64,000 nt of DNA from Amoebidium appalachense (GCA_963693365.1 CAVNZM010000007.1:9424001-9488000), one strand, 5' to 3'. Positions 20,153 through 47,676 are shown, counted from the first letter of the stretch. A program made the numbers and translations. The notes: generated from the sequence alone by a model not told the origin.

Positions 20153-22509
20153 AGCCCCCCCCCCTCCCTAGGCCCTTTAGATCTCACCCACAAATCATCC
20201 CCCCATAGATCTCTCTGCGCTTAGATTCGGAATCACTGTCCCCACCCTTGCACCCCCCAGCACAGTAACAGTTGTCGTTTGATGATCCTCCCTCCCGGCC
20301 CGTGCACGCCCCCTTCCAAACCCCCGGCGCCGTACCTTCGACTGCTTCACAGTATGTCGGCCTATTAGCTTCAACAATTTCCACCGCCGGCCCCCCTCGA
20401 GCTCCCATCCCCCTCTGCCCAAAAACAAATCGATTCCTATGTACAGTATTTTTGCATGAATGAAAGCCGCTACCCTCACCGGCATGCTGTGTAGTACTGT
20501 AGTAGTGGAGCGCAAGTTCTCATTGTGACACCATTGAAGACCTCAACGTTACGGCCACAACATGCACCTGTATGTCAGTGAGTCTCCCCGCATATTTGTC
20601 TCTATTAGCACCCTGAGGAGTTGCCGACTGTCACATTCTGCGCTTTTTAAGCAATGATAGCCAAATCCTATCCACCGGCGAGGCTGGGGTGAAAACCTTG
20701 GGCTGATGTGTGTACGTAGTAATGGTGTGTCAGCTTAGCTGATGGCATCATAGCGCTGGCACCCTAATAGCTAGGGTATCGTCGGTGCTGGGCGGAAGAC
20801 GGTAGTTCCTCTGAGGGACCCGGAGGGACCCTCCGGGAACAAAACTAAACGAGATAAAACCAAAATTTAGCCAAATCCTTATCCCCCCTCCCCCCCCCCC
20901 CCCCCCCCCCCCCCCTCCTCCCCAGTCACCCACCAACACACCCCACCCTTCGACCGGGTACCCTCCCCACCCACTCACGGTCCTCACCTCCACCCAGGCT
21001 CACCGTTCATCTGTCTCCCCTTGCATTGTCCATCCAGTACAGATGCCGTCCGCCATTAAGAACCCCCCCCCCCCCGAAGTTGAGGTGAGGGGCATTATCT
21101 TATTTTATTTTTAGAGTTCGCTGTCATAATGTTAGTGGCGCGCGGGGGGAGGGGGGGGGGGGGGGGGGGGGGGGGGAAGGCAATGTGGTACGTACACGGT
21201 AGTGTAACTTTAACGGATTGTATCGCTTTGGGGGGGGGAAGGGGGGGGGGGGGGGGGGGGCATATGTGTTTGGGCCTCCTAGTGACTTTGGCGCCGTTTT
21301 TGCTACTGTTTGATTGGCTTGGCTTCCTGCTCACCCTTGCATGGCATGATCCAGTATGAATCTATCTCCCGAGTCCCGTCCGCCAAAAAGATCAGCCCGA
21401 AATCTGGCCGAGGGGCATATTATCTTTAAAAAACCGGACTTTGGCCGGTAGCGTTATCTTTTTGGCGCCAACAGATGTCCGACCAATCTGACACGTTTTT
21501 TTTTGGCCAGTTTTATTTCAAAAGGGGATTCATGCTGCCGTGCTACAGATATATACATCAATAGACTCTGTTTTACATCATTAGTTTTTTTTTAGTCCAG
21601 TTTTATTTCAAGATGGGGATTCATGCTGCCGTGCTACAGATACATACATCAATAGAGTCTGTTTTACATCATTAGTTAGGGTTCAACATAAACATTATTT
21701 ACGGTGTCCCCGCAGCAGCCAAACCTGGTGCATTCAAATTTGAAATCATCAATATATCAGAGTCTAATCTAGGTTTGCTAATGCTAGAGATCTACTCCAA
21801 CTTAAGCTCAGTCACACACCACTATCAACGGGATTACTCAACGTAATCACTTAGTGCATCATTTGTACATGTACATATATCTTGAATAAAAGAGAAAAAT
21901 GTCTATAGATTTACATGTGAACACATTCATTTCTACATTCGCCTACGGTTACTGTAGTTGTTTAGTACAGGCTTGATTGAAAACTTCGAACATGTAAATA
22001 TAGCCCAAGGCACAAACCTGCTCTATCATACATAGACGTGCCATGGATGAACACACAGATAACTCAAGATAACTCAACAGAGTCAGGTTACTGAAGTGTA
22101 CAGCTATCACCGACCTAAATTGTCTCTAGATCTATGAAAACGAAGCCATGTGCCATGCATCCTCCTTCCTAGCCAATAATATATGTTAGCAAAAAAGAAG
22201 ACAGTCGCATACGACCAAAACATAAGCAAAGCAAACAGTACAGCCACATTTCTTAGGCTTCTAAACTAAAGAATAAAATTTAAAAATGGGGGTTGGGATT
22301 TGTCTTCTAGGGTGCACACACACGGGAGACATGTCCAACATGCAGTGAACAAAATATCGATAAAAGATAGAAACTATATACTATGGCAGCAGACGGAAAG
22401 GCGAGAGGGGTAGAAAGGTCTGCATGCGTGTATGGTGGTGGTGTTTTTTTTGTTTTTTTTTTGAGAAGAGGGGAGGGGGTGAGGGAGGATGAATGGCTGA
22501 TGCGGGGTC
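19801..22509. other. intergenic region with possible minus-strand exon fragments
   Basis: C-rich and G-rich homopolymers occupy about 20000-20160, 20885-20915 and 21145-21260. Two minus-strand stretches look weakly exon-like. About 20330-20402 reads GGPAVEIVEANRPTYCEAVE before a GT. About 20750-20815 reads RNYRLPPSTDDTLAIRVPAL and then a stop. They could not be joined or assigned. From 21360 to 22300 the DNA is AT-rich and shows no gene. Confidence 0.3.
21497..21677. repeat. 90-bp tandem duplication
   Basis: Two near-identical copies (about 21497-21586 and 21587-21677) share the stretch running from CCAGTTTTATTTCA through TTACATCATTAGTT. A short T run separates them. No gene is nearby. Confidence 0.88.
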
Positions 22510-26171
<3,662 letters not shown>

Positions 26172-27059
26172 CTTCTCCAGTCTACCGTATACGGCCGTAC
26201 GTAAGTTCGCCTGTATTGATATATTTGATGTTTGCGTATGGATGTTTGCGTAAGGTTAGAGAAGACTTGGAAAAGGTTGCTTTTTTCACTTGCTAGCTGT
26301 AACTGTATGGTGTCTAGCTAATAGAGAAGGACAAGTGCATGTTGAAATGAAAGGAGTCAACTCAAAATTGAAGAAGTCATGGATTCATGTTGTGGCAGAG
26401 TGTAAACAGTGTGTGCACATTGCACAGAAAGACCTGCGCTTCTCGACAGAGTATGGAAGCAAATAAGTTGATTAAGTAAGAACAAGTGAATCCTCCAACA
26501 ATCTCCTACAAAAGCAACCTACTCTGAGTCTGAGAAAACATCTGTAAAATAAATCCGAAGCCGTTCTGAAACGCCAGTGATGTGCGTGGTACGTTGTTGC
26601 GCGGCCGAAAACATAGCCTGTAACGTTTAGATCCGGCTGTAATGGGCTGAACCAATCATTGCGCTTGTTGGTTAAATGGGGTAAAAACAGGTGACCTACC
26701 GATCAAAGGGGTTTTGTGCATATTATTTTTTTTTTTATTAACAAAAGCATGTTATATCTTAGTTCACATATATGAAGCAAGCTACAATTATGCTTTATTT
26801 TGCTCTACAAGTAACATTTTATGCTGAAACTTTCATTAAGTTAACCTCTTAAACGCTACCACAATGCTAAAGAGATCCATGGAATTTACCCCTGGTCAAT
26901 CTAGATCGAGATATCGAAAAAGGATCCAATCATAAAGGCTTTGTGGGATGTGTGGATCTTGCTGTCTCAGATACATGCCGTGACTCTGTGAGTCACGTAG
27001 GGCTACCTTTCCGTAAAAAAATAGTACACAGCAATTGATAAAAAGCACCATATCTGCAC

Positions 27060-27246
27060 ACGTAGCTCACTAAAGTAAATGTAGCCTGGCTCATGATTTT
27101 GTAATTCAAGTAGGCTCATTTTCTCTAGTGATACGCATTTATCGTTTATTTGAGTCACGTAGCTCACTAAAGTAAATGTAGCCTGGCTCATGATTTTGTA
27201 ATTCAAGTAGGCTCATTTTCTCTAGTGATACGCATTTATCGTTTAT
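27060..27246. repeat. 97-bp tandem duplication
   Basis: A unit starting ACGTAGCTCACTAAAGTAAA and ending CGCATTTATCGTTTATT occurs at 27060-27150 and again at 27157-27246, with the copies essentially identical and only 6 bases between them. Such identity suggests a recent event. Confidence 0.92.
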
Positions 27247-27588
27247 TAAGGCCAATTATTACATTAATGACGAATAGGCTATTGCAAGCTCTTTGATGTG
27301 TGCCAGAAGTGGCTCATTCAAGGAGCCAACGTATCCACGTGGACTGGGAGCCGCAGCATGTCCACAGTCGATGCTAGCCAATCACAGATCAGAAGCGGAA
27401 ACATTAAAAAAAGATGGCCAATCAAATTGAGTGCGAACACATACCTGGCTCTAAACATGCGTGACAAGTTGTGATGATCAGTACCTCGACGTCAACAGCG
27501 ACCCCCCCTCCCCCCCCCCCCCCCCTCCCCCCCCCCCTCCACCAGTACCACCACCACCTCTCCCCCCCTCCCATTCTACCCCCGACAC

Positions 27589-27880
<292 letters not shown>

Positions 27881-29368
27881 CACACAGGGAGGAAGGAAAG
27901 ATACACAGGCACACACACACACAACCTATCGGACTCGCAGACGCAAACTTTCACACATACTGATCATGACCACACACCCATGTATGTACACATAAGCACA
28001 TACACACACACACACACGGTGTCACGGCGTCACACGTGACACTGTGTGCGCACTTACCCACCCGCACGCACCCACACTCGCACCCACACCCACCCACACA
28101 CACACGCGCACACACACAGATGTTGCATACGTATGACATGTATGCTTCATCATGTCATGATCAGGGTCCCGGAAGAGCTTCAAGTTGTAGGGCACCGGTG
28201 GTGGTGGGGGGGGGGGGGGGGGGGGGAAGGGGGGGGGGGGGGGGGGAAGCTGCCAATATCATAGGGGGGCCGAGGGGGAAGGTTTCATGATCATGCAAGT
28301 TGTTGCATGCGCAGGCTCTGAGCAAGTTTGGGATTTCCCCTAAAAAGAGGGCAGTCTGATCTCCAGTCTGACCCCTTTTACATAATGCCTCCGTGGCAAC
28401 GTACAGTTCCCATAGATAGGCCTGCCTTTCAAAAATATAATCCCTGGTGCACTTCCATATCATGGATCAGGAACGCAATAGTTATTGCAACCAGGGGCCC
28501 TGGGGGCAACCTACTCATATGGCGTGCTCAGCGTTCAGCGGTAATGCATGCAAATTTCCTGCCCTAAAATTGAAAGGTGTATACTATGTCCATTTTCAGA
28601 AGCTCTAGCTGCCATTCTCGAAATTCCCTAAAAACACACTGAACTGAATTTATTAGTTAGCCTGTCTTCAAATTTTGGTGTCCTGCTAGGCTGCCCTCGA
28701 AGTTCAAACTATATGTAGTGAAACAGATAATTGATCAGCGGTAACTGTTACTAATAGGGAAGGGGAATGATTCGTGCAAGTTACCGTTTTCATTTCTGAA
28801 CTCTCGAGCCTAGAAGGCGGAGAGGGGGGGAGGCGGAGGGGGGGGGGGGGGGGGGGAGGGGGAGGGAGGGAGGGAGGTGGAGAAGGATGCATCATTTAAA
28901 CTTGTGATCACACGTACCTACCACCTTGCAAGCGACATTCACTTAACTGATAAGCTTTATTATTATCATATATTTACGTAACCAAGGTCTATTCATCAAC
29001 ATAGTGAGTCATCATATACCTATAACATGCATACACAAGAACATCACTACCATCCATATGTGTACGTTACCATATGGTTAATCCGGCTTTAATCCGGCAC
29101 GCCTATTGGCCGAAACAACTTAACTTAAAACTCGCTAGCGTCATGACGTCATGTGTGCACGTGTGTGCAGAAATGACGAACAATGCACTCAGCCTGTGTC
29201 GATATTGACACGCCTAATTTAGCTTCACACTACTGCTATGCACATGGTATATTATTCTTTCTCGATACTTTAAGGCCCTAAAAATGGACGAGTGCTCAGC
29301 GTGTGTGACATTGTGTGTGTGGGTGTGTTTGTGCGTGCGTTCGTGAGGATGTGTGTGTGCGCGCGCGC

Positions 29369-29399
<31 letters not shown>

Positions 29400-29790
29400 G
29401 TGCGTAAGTGTGTGTGTCTGTGCGTATGTGTGTGTGTGTTTGTGCCGGCGGGTTGATGCTGGTGGTGGTGGTCTGTAACTCTGATTGATTGTGAGTGCTC
29501 ATGTGTGAGAGCCTGTCCCAAAAAGCTATTGTAACAAGCTGGGTGTGGTTGCAGTGTAAATCTATGTATCCTATGAGCCCATCAACGAATCACAACCTCG
29601 AACAAGTGGCTGGGCATTCACGGACATGTGTGCATGAGGACTCACGTGTGTGTATGCATAAAAGCACCAATATGTGTGCGAATATATGTGATGAATGTGC
29701 ATGCATGGCCGTGTGGAGTTGCAGTAGAAAAGCCCAAACACAGGCAACAGCATAGATGTGCACAGCGCACTACCCACCAGGCCCGGGCAC

Positions 29791-40471
<10,681 letters not shown>

Positions 40472-41120
40472 TTGGAATTGCAGCTAAGATTCCGAAAGAC
40501 TAAAAGTGGCTAGGATTCCTTGTATGACCGCACGGTGATTAGAAAAGGTAGCATTCAATCAGTTGGCGTTTTTTTCATGTATATGAACCATTAATGACAT
40601 ATGTATATAAAACACTAATGACTGTAAGGCAAGAGGGGCGTTCCCTATTGTGATGCTGGTGTGCCGTGCTTTAGCCGAACACTGTGTGTGTGCACATTCA
40701 GAAGGTTAGTTTAGTTATCGTGAATGGTGTGACCATGTGACCGCGTACACTCACACACTTAACGTGAATACGACCAGCTATGCGTCTAATATCGAGACCA
40801 CACAACTATACTGACGTTGGAATGTAGTCAGAGCACAATGTTTTTTTCCAATTTTTTTCCGATGTTCTTTTTGTTTTATCACGATGAAGCTTTTTGCTTT
40901 TCTTCTTTTCAAAGTGTGTGTGCGGTTCAAATTACTCGCTTCCATATATGGCAACTGTGGCTCACAGCTGGCTGGCTAAGTCAAGTCACGTGATCAGTTA
41001 CGCTATTTAGCAGTCGACCGAAACGGCAAGCCCCTCCTTGGAGCCTGGAGGCTTAGAGGCCAAGGAGGCCTTGCCTTGGAGGCCTTGCCGAACAGCTGTC
41101 TCCTTGCGTTTTCAGTGAGG
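40472..41120. other. 5' flank of the Rab11-FIP-like gene, no gene seen
   Basis: Unique sequence, low in repeats, between the minus-strand start at 40471 and the candidate plus-strand start at 41121. A short CC/GG-rich block with the repeated phrase GGAGGCCTTG or similar lies at 41030-41090. A divergent promoter region is plausible, but no defined element is seen. Confidence 0.4.
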
Positions 41121-42224
41121 ATGACTCAGGATGTACCGAGGACGTGTGAACATATTAGCATTGATGGAGAGCGAGATTTCGCCAGAAAGAACAATAGATT
41201 ATGGTCCACGTCTTTGCCTGCTGGGCAATTCACATTCATTTGGTGAGTCATCGCCATCCCACCGCAGACACAGTTTCACTGGCAAAGGTGTAGTGGTGGT
41301 GTTTTTGAAACAAGAACACCCAGGTCACGGCAGGGCCACGGTGTGGTGATGGTGATACATGGTGTTAAAAAAATTGGTGTGCGTGCGGTGTGTGCGTGTG
41401 CGTGCATGCATGTGTTTGTGTGTTCGTGTGTGTGCGTGGTTGGGGGGGCGTCTGAGTGTGTGCATACCGTAGCACTGTGTGCACGCGTGTTTCTTGCGGT
41501 ACGTGTGTGTGTGTGTTTCTATGTACAGGTGTGTGTGTGCTACGGCCTACACACCCGACAGTGTGTTTGCGACTGTGTGAGTGTGTGACACGTGTGTGTG
41601 TTTGAGTGCACGCACGCGCACGCTCTCGTTGTATGTGTGCTATTATCTTAGTGAGTGAAACCATGTGTTTTTGTAAACTTATGCATGCGTGCTCATGCGA
41701 ATGCGAATGCGCGCGAGTGCATATATTTGTGAAGCGGCTGAATCGGCAAGTGGTACGGGTGATGGTGCTGTGCAAGTAAGTGTGTGTGTGTGGAAGACGC
41801 GTGAGGGGGGGAGGGGGGGGGGTCAATAGTTTATCACTTTCCACTTGACAAGGTCCGTTAAAAAGCAAATTATTGGCATGTATTACATAACTATGGCCGT
41901 TGAAGTTATACATTCACTTCACAAACTATGTCGGCACGTCAATCATACTAACTTAGGACCAAATTCATCAAGTTATTTATACTAACTTCGAGAGAGGATA
42001 CACAAGCTTACAAAGAGATGTTGCTAACAGCACCCTGTACACACACAGGATGAATACCACGTGCATAAACCATGTTATTACCCGCATTGCTATCGGAGGT
42101 ACATACTTCTTTTGATCGACTCTTTTCTGTAACAAAGTACGCGTCCTGAAATCTACATATTTGAGGGTGTGCACGGAAAACTCTGAGCCACCCACGGTTT
42201 GCTAGATACGATTATTTCGCCTGA
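41121..42224 (+). CDS. candidate small three-exon gene, unknown function
   Basis: Three plus-strand pieces join in phase: 41121-41242 (ATG, donor GTGAGT), 42049-42098 (acceptor ACACAG, donor GTACAT) and 42166-42224 (acceptor TTTGAG, TGA stop). Together they give about 76 residues beginning MTQDVPRTCEHISIDGERDF and including LWSTSLPAGQFTFIWMNTTC. I recognise no domain. The phase agreement across two introns supports it, but the exons are short and the third acceptor is weak. If real, it would be the only gene on the plus strand. It is not conserved in any family I can name. Confidence 0.3.
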
Positions 42225-42540
42225 GTGGGTTAGCAAGACGTGAAAAAGTGTGGTCGTATGTCACAGTGGGTCGGGATAGCCGAAGGGTAGGGTGGTGTAT
42301 GTGCGGGGAGAGGGGGAGGGGGGGGGGAGGGAGGAGGGGTGTTACGTGTCCAGATCAAATCCGGTTCGATCAGATTAACCATATAAGGAAACTCAAAAAA
42401 AGTCGTTTTTACGAAAGGGGCCCTACGTGTTCGTGTGGATGTTGGCCAACCGGGAAAAAAAGGGGGGGGGGGGGGGGGGGGGGGGGGGAAGGGGGGGGGA
42501 AGGACGGAGGTATGAAGGAGAGGAGCAGGAAATTGACAAC

Positions 42541-43434
42541 TCAATACCCATCCACGATTTGCACATACGTGCTATGACGCCGGGACATGACCACCATCAC
42601 CGGCACCGTCCCCATCAGGCCGAGCAAAAACGACACTGCAGCCAAATACACCGGCACACCCACGTTGGTCGACGTCTGCTCCGTGGCTCCAGGTTGCACA
42701 AGCTCGGTAACAAACATGGAAACAGCTGCAGGAACAAACCCCATGGCATATGTTGATGTGAAAAGAATGGCCGTGCTTGCACCAGCAACTAAAGTGGCCA
42801 GTTGAAGAATTGTCAGGCCAAGCACCATGTGCGGCACATAGCGAATAGTGCTGCCGCCAAAGAAAGTTGCACTGGACAGCCAGGCAAACGACACCGTACC
42901 TGCATGGAAATAATGGGGTTCTGGTTAGATAGTAGTGGGACAAAACCACGGGATAAATGAGGAAAAAAAGGAGATGAATCAGTAATAATGACTTTTTATG
43001 GGATGGGATAGATCGCAAGCTGGCAGCAATATGAGCATAGGTGTAGGCAGTAAATGCGCATTGAATAACGAATAAACAGTGAAGAGTTGCGAGAGGAAGG
43101 AGGAGGGAGTAAGGGAGGGTGGAGGGGAAGATGCGACGGAAGCCTTGGAGGGAGGGAGGGAGGGAGGGAGGGGGGAGGGCGGGTGGAGATAGAGAGAGAG
43201 CGGAGGGCGGGTGGAGATAGAGAGAGAGAGCAAGAGAGGAAGGAGTAAAGGGGGGGGTGGAACGAGAGAGAACGAGGGAGAGAGAGGGGGAGCTAGAACG
43301 AGAGACCGAGAGAGAGTGAGAGATAGAGTGAAGAGAGGGAGAGGGAAAGAGTTACAGAGAGAGAGAGAGAGAGCAAAAGATGGGACGAGAACAAGAGGGT
43401 TGAAGAGGGGGGCAGAGGAGAGGGGGGGGGGGGG

Positions 43435-43476
<42 letters not shown>

Positions 43477-44125
43477 GTAGGGGGGGCAAGAGATCTCCAA
43501 GAGTGAGCGCGCAAAAGAGCGCCGCCAAAGGGGGGCAGAGGGGGGAGGGGGGGGGGGGTCCAGAGTGCGTGAAGGGGGGCAGTGGGGGGGATGGAGAGAA
43601 AGAGGGATAGGGAGAGATAGAGAGGGAGCCGAGGGAATGGAGGGAGGGAGGGAGAGAGAGGAAGGTGAGAGAGGAGGGGAAGTGGGGGGAAGCGCACCCA
43701 GTCCTGCCGACACAATGAGCAGCATCCTACCGGCCCACAGCAGCGGGTTGGACTCCTCATAGTCCGCACACACCCGGTTACCCGCCCCTATCTGTTCCCC
43801 GCACACCTGCCACAGCCCTGTAGTGATCGACACACCCTGCGTGCACACCAAGTTTAGGCCACAAGCATGCCAAAAAGAGATAAAACATCAACAACCGGGT
43901 GGGCGGGGAAAGGAATGGAGAGGAAGAAGAGGCGGAGTTGTAGAAGGACTAGGGAAGAGGAAGTTTTAAGAACAAAAAGAAACTCTGTGCAACTAATTGC
44001 AAGCTTGTGAGCAAACCCTTCCTCCCCGCCCCGTCCCCCCCCCCCCCCCCCCCCCCCCCCAACCCCACCAAAAACAACACAGGCACACACACACAGAACA
44101 CACACAGACACAGATACAGACACAC

Positions 44126-44159
<34 letters not shown>

Positions 44160-44658
44160 CACACACACACACAACATACGAGCACAGTCTCTCACGCACA
44201 CACATACCAGCAACCCCACTTTCGACTCAACTATCCTGATGAAAATTTTCTTTCATTCTCAGTAACAAGCCTTGTTAGCCCAAAAATTTGAAATAGAGCA
44301 GTCACTTTGGGGTGTGGTATTGCCTGAAACCTGTGCCGGTTCATACATATGCATGCACCGTTACCCCGGATAACCTGAAAGTCAAGGGCAGCCTGTCGTA
44401 CAAACACCGGAAAAAATGAACGTCCAAAACAATTGAAAGGGAATCTTTGGACACATCTTCGGCTTCTTAACATACAAAGCACTCAAACGAAGCATCGGCG
44501 CACATGGGTGCGCGCTGCAAGTTCCCACATACCTCTGGGTTGAAGGTCTTCACCGACCACGAAGACAAGGCCACAGACACGGCCGTGAGGGTTGCTGTAC
44601 CTACCGACAGACAAACAGCAAAAGCCAAAGTCAACACCAGCCTGTCGGGCGGACTCAT
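42541..44658 (-). CDS. claudin/PMP22-like four-span membrane protein
   Basis: Three exons join in phase: 44533-44658 (ATG at 44658), 43698-43836 and 42541-42899 (TGA), giving 207 residues. Membrane segment 1 is LTLAFAVCLSVGTATLTAV, ending at a tryptophan (SSWSV). The first outer loop holds TTGLWQVCGEQ and then a second cysteine (NRVCADYE). This is the GLW-C-C signature of the PMP22/EMP/claudin superfamily, and WAGRMLLIVSAGLG follows as the start of segment 2. Two more long hydrophobic stretches follow in the last exon (MVLGLTILQLATLVAGASTA and YLAAVSFLLGLMGTVPVMVV). The tail is short (SRRHSTYVQIVDGY). Its role as an adhesion or junction-type protein is inferred only from the fold. SUR7/PalI-type tetraspan proteins are an alternative. 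Confidence 0.7.
43140..43680. repeat. purine-rich (GA/GGGA) block
   Basis: A 540-base block of GGGA, GA and G units on the plus strand (pyrimidine on the sense strand) in the intron between exons 2 and 3 of the claudin-like gene. Confidence 0.9.
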
Positions 44659-46046
44659 AGTGCCAACAACACACTACTGTCTATAAAATCGCCGAGGTTT
44701 ATTTTGGATGCTTGCAGGCAAAGATTCGGTATCTTGACGAAACTGCGTGTATAAAGGTGCCTTTGCATCAGATTAGCACTGCATTCGCTAAACCTGGTGT
44801 GCTCAGATGTCATTGAAGCTTTGAGCCGCAGACTGCGTTACAGGTGACCTATTCTGTTAGTCAATTGGTACATCAAATGCTGCCACTATGGTGTCGCCTG
44901 CTGTGTGAGCTTATCCCTTCAAACTTTGGCGTCGATTTAGAGGTTACTATTAGGCTGATTGCAAAGGCCAACAGTTCAGCCAGGCTGCTCGGATGGTCTG
45001 TCCAAATGGTCGCTCAGCAATAGAATGCAATGCACTACATAAAGTCAGCCTACATTATAGGCTACATACTGTGCACAATAGGTAGCCTACACCCTGTTCA
45101 AACGGTTGCATGTGGTCTGACTGAACTCAACAGGACCGTACCATACCAGGTCCTTCTTTCTATAGACCAAGCTGACTCTTCAAAGTAATCTTCGGTCGAT
45201 TTGGGCTTCCAGGGCAAACGAGTGACGTCATGGTCAGGTAGACTACTGACCTAAGTTGATGCTCCATCTGCCAATCAAACGGTCCGGATGGTCAGAACCA
45301 ATCCGATACCTTTCTTATAATCCTTTTTTGGTAACATCCCTGGTTGGAAGTTGGAACTTGGAAGTTGGAACGGTTTAGCCCCGTGGCCCGGCGGCAGCCC
45401 CAGCCGCCCACACTTCGACAGACGACTGAGTGCAGCTCAAGGCCTCCTAGATACAACTAGTGCAGCTGCAGTGAGGATCACGGTCCTCTGAGCACAGAGG
45501 CCGTGGTGAGGATGCCCACTAGCCGGCCAGCCAGCCAACCGTTGATCCGGCATGTGGCTTGCTCGGCACAAGTGCACTCATAGCGTTGCGTGCTCATCAA
45601 GGAAACAGGCACGGATAAAGTGAAGTCTTGTATACATGCGTGGGCTTGCATATGCTGTTTTATTCTTAATCTGGCTATGATGGTGATGGAGAGCGACTTG
45701 TTTATGCAAACATGTACAAGTGCATGAGCATTATATCGTTGGAGAAAAATTCTCTGCTCAGCTTAATTGTATGAGCATGGAAGTTGTAATGATCGCTCCA
45801 CACTTGCCCATGCACTTGGGTCTTGCGCATAAAGATCAAGGAATGCTATCGAAAAACCCGGATATGTATTCATGTATGCTTGGGCTTGCATGTGGCGTTC
45901 TAATCTTCTTCACTAATATTAGAGAACGGAGACTTGTCTGCTGTAGTAGTGTGCACGTATTACTGGCCTGAAGCACAATGATACGTGTGCAACCATGAAC
46001 ACTGTGTGAGTGTGTTTATGCTTGTGTCACACCAGTGTGTGTGTGT

Positions 46047-46077
<31 letters not shown>

Positions 46078-46749
46078 GGGGGGGGGTGGTGTGTGTGTGT
46101 GTGTTTGTGTGTGTGTGCGTTCGTGCAAGCATGCGTCACCGTGTGACGTGTGTGCCAGTCCGTGTGTGTGTGTGTGTGTGTGTGTGTCTATCTGAGTGTG
46201 TTCCGCACGTACGCGCAAAATGTCAGTGGCCCCCGTACCAGGGGTGTGACTGCGCATGCAGAAGTGGGTGCTCATCCCAAGTGAGAATGCTTTTTGTGCA
46301 TGTTCGACTCCTTGAGTGTGCATGGGTGTCCGACAGTTATGCGACAACATGTAACACTGAGTTGCCAAGCTGAATAGGAAAGAAGAGCCTCTTAAATTTT
46401 CACTTACGCCGTGTGCGAGGCCGTTTTCCCAACTTTCAATTAGTATCACTTGACAACAAGGCTTTCTGCGGACGCGCCTCTCAGGCTCCACCAACCCACA
46501 CGACTTACCAGCTGCACATATTCTAGCCACTGCACTCGGCCACAAAGTGCCACTTGCCGAAACCATGGCAACACAACTGCACGAACAACAAGCATCAAAA
46601 CGCTACCGTTCCAGCAGCTGGCTGACTAGAAATCAAGAAGCACTTCCTACGTGATACGAGTTGAAACACAAACAGCACTCTTGCCTCCAGCCAGACAAGA
46701 CAAGCGCCATAAACTGAGCATAAAACAATTACCAAACCGAATAAAACAC
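44659..46749. other. intergenic region, one doubtful exon
   Basis: 44700-45700 is mostly unique DNA without an open frame. A (GT)n and poly-G tract lies at 46035-46110, with more GT at 46160-46190. On the minus strand an ATG at 46566 opens MVSASGTLWPSAVARICAA, followed by a good donor (GTAAGT) at about 46508, but no downstream exon was found. Confidence 0.35.
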
Positions 46750-46755
46750 TTTATT
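46750..46755 (-). terminator. poly(A) signal of the CYSTM-type gene
   Basis: TTTATT on the plus strand reads AATAAA on the minus strand. It lies about 406 nt downstream of the stop codon of the 47161-47676 gene, in otherwise unique sequence suited to a 3' UTR. Confidence 0.55.
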
Positions 46756-47160
46756 GTTTAGGTTTTTGATTTACAGTAGGTGTCAAGCCCACTCTGCCTG
46801 ACCAACGAACTTAACAACACCTCTTCCGGCACGTTTTTATAACATTTTCCACTACCTTTCCATCATAACGTGGTAGTTGTTTTCTCGACTGGCACAGCAA
46901 CCAAAATAAAACATCTTCTGTGTACAGAAAAAATAGATATTTCTCAAAGCAGGATTGAAAGGAAGCATGTTTCTGACTCATTCGCAAGACTGTTACCAAA
47001 CCCAAGTTCACGCTGATGGTTAGTGAACACTGTTGCTCGTTACTAGGGAGATGCGTTAGGGAAATAGAATACACGTGGCACGTGCACACACGCATATGAA
47101 AGTCTAGCACAGCTGGAGAAAGTAGAACCCACATATTCCGACAAGGCTAACTCACACGGC

Positions 47161-47676
47161 TTATGTCATGGCGTCAAGCAGGCAGCAGGCAGCACAGCAG
47201 GCAAGGCACGCTAGGCACCCAGCCTCACCACCACCAGTGTTGTTGTTCTTCTCCTTAATGATGACCGTCTGTGGTTGCTGCTGGTGTGCGGGATAGGGCG
47301 GCTGCGGATACTGCTGACCTTGGTGCACGTTCTGCTTGCCAGAGTCACCGGGTTGCTGGTATTGGTACTGAGGGGCAGGGTAGCCGGGAGGCGGTGGGCC
47401 ATAGTTGGCAGGCTGCTGGGGGTATGCTGGGTACTGCTGGGGAGGATACTGCTGAGGGGGGTACTGTTGAGGTGGGTAGCCGGCGTTGGGGTCAGGGTAG
47501 CCCTGGCCAGGTGGAGGGTAGGGTGGGTAACCACCCTGTGCGGGAGGGTAGCTGCCTTGGGCTGGCATTGCTGGATAGCCCTGCCCCGGAGGCGGGTAGG
47601 GGGGGTGGCCGCCGCTAGGCGCAGAGGGGTACCCTGGCTGAGAAGGGGGAGGGTACGGGTTCTTCTCGTCGGCCAT
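47161..47676 (-). CDS. intronless proline/tyrosine-rich CYSTM-type protein
   Basis: A single exon of 171 residues runs from the ATG at 47676 to TGA at 47161. The N-terminal two thirds are repeats of the type GYPPYPPPGQGYP, then QQYPPQQYPPQQYP and QPANYGPPPPGYPAPQYQYQ. After VIIKEKNNNTGGG comes a cysteine-rich segment, CLACLACCAACCLLDAM, at the very C-terminus. This layout matches CYSTM-module proteins, small stress-linked membrane-associated proteins found across eukaryotes, where the Cys-rich helix sits in the membrane and may be palmitoylated. The absence of introns contrasts with every neighbour and could mean a retrocopy or simply a short gene. Function is inferred from the module only. 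Confidence 0.85.
   Translation of the reverse strand: MADEKNPYPPPSQPGYPSAPSGGHPPYPPPGQGYPAMPAQGSYPPAQGGYPPYPPPGQGYPDPNAGYPPQQYPPQQYPPQQYPAYPQQPANYGPPPPGYPAPQYQYQQPGDSGKQNVHQGQQYPQPPYPAHQQQPQTVIIKEKNNNTGGGEAGCLACLACCAACCLLDAMT

Noticed and set aside
46508-46566. Minus-strand first exon (MVSASGTLWPSAVARICAA) with a good donor
   Set aside because: No downstream exon in phase was found, so it is only mentioned in the region note.
46811-47134. Minus-strand 107-residue frame downstream of the CYSTM-type gene
   Set aside because: It lies in the presumed 3' UTR between stop codon and poly(A) signal, and shows no domain.
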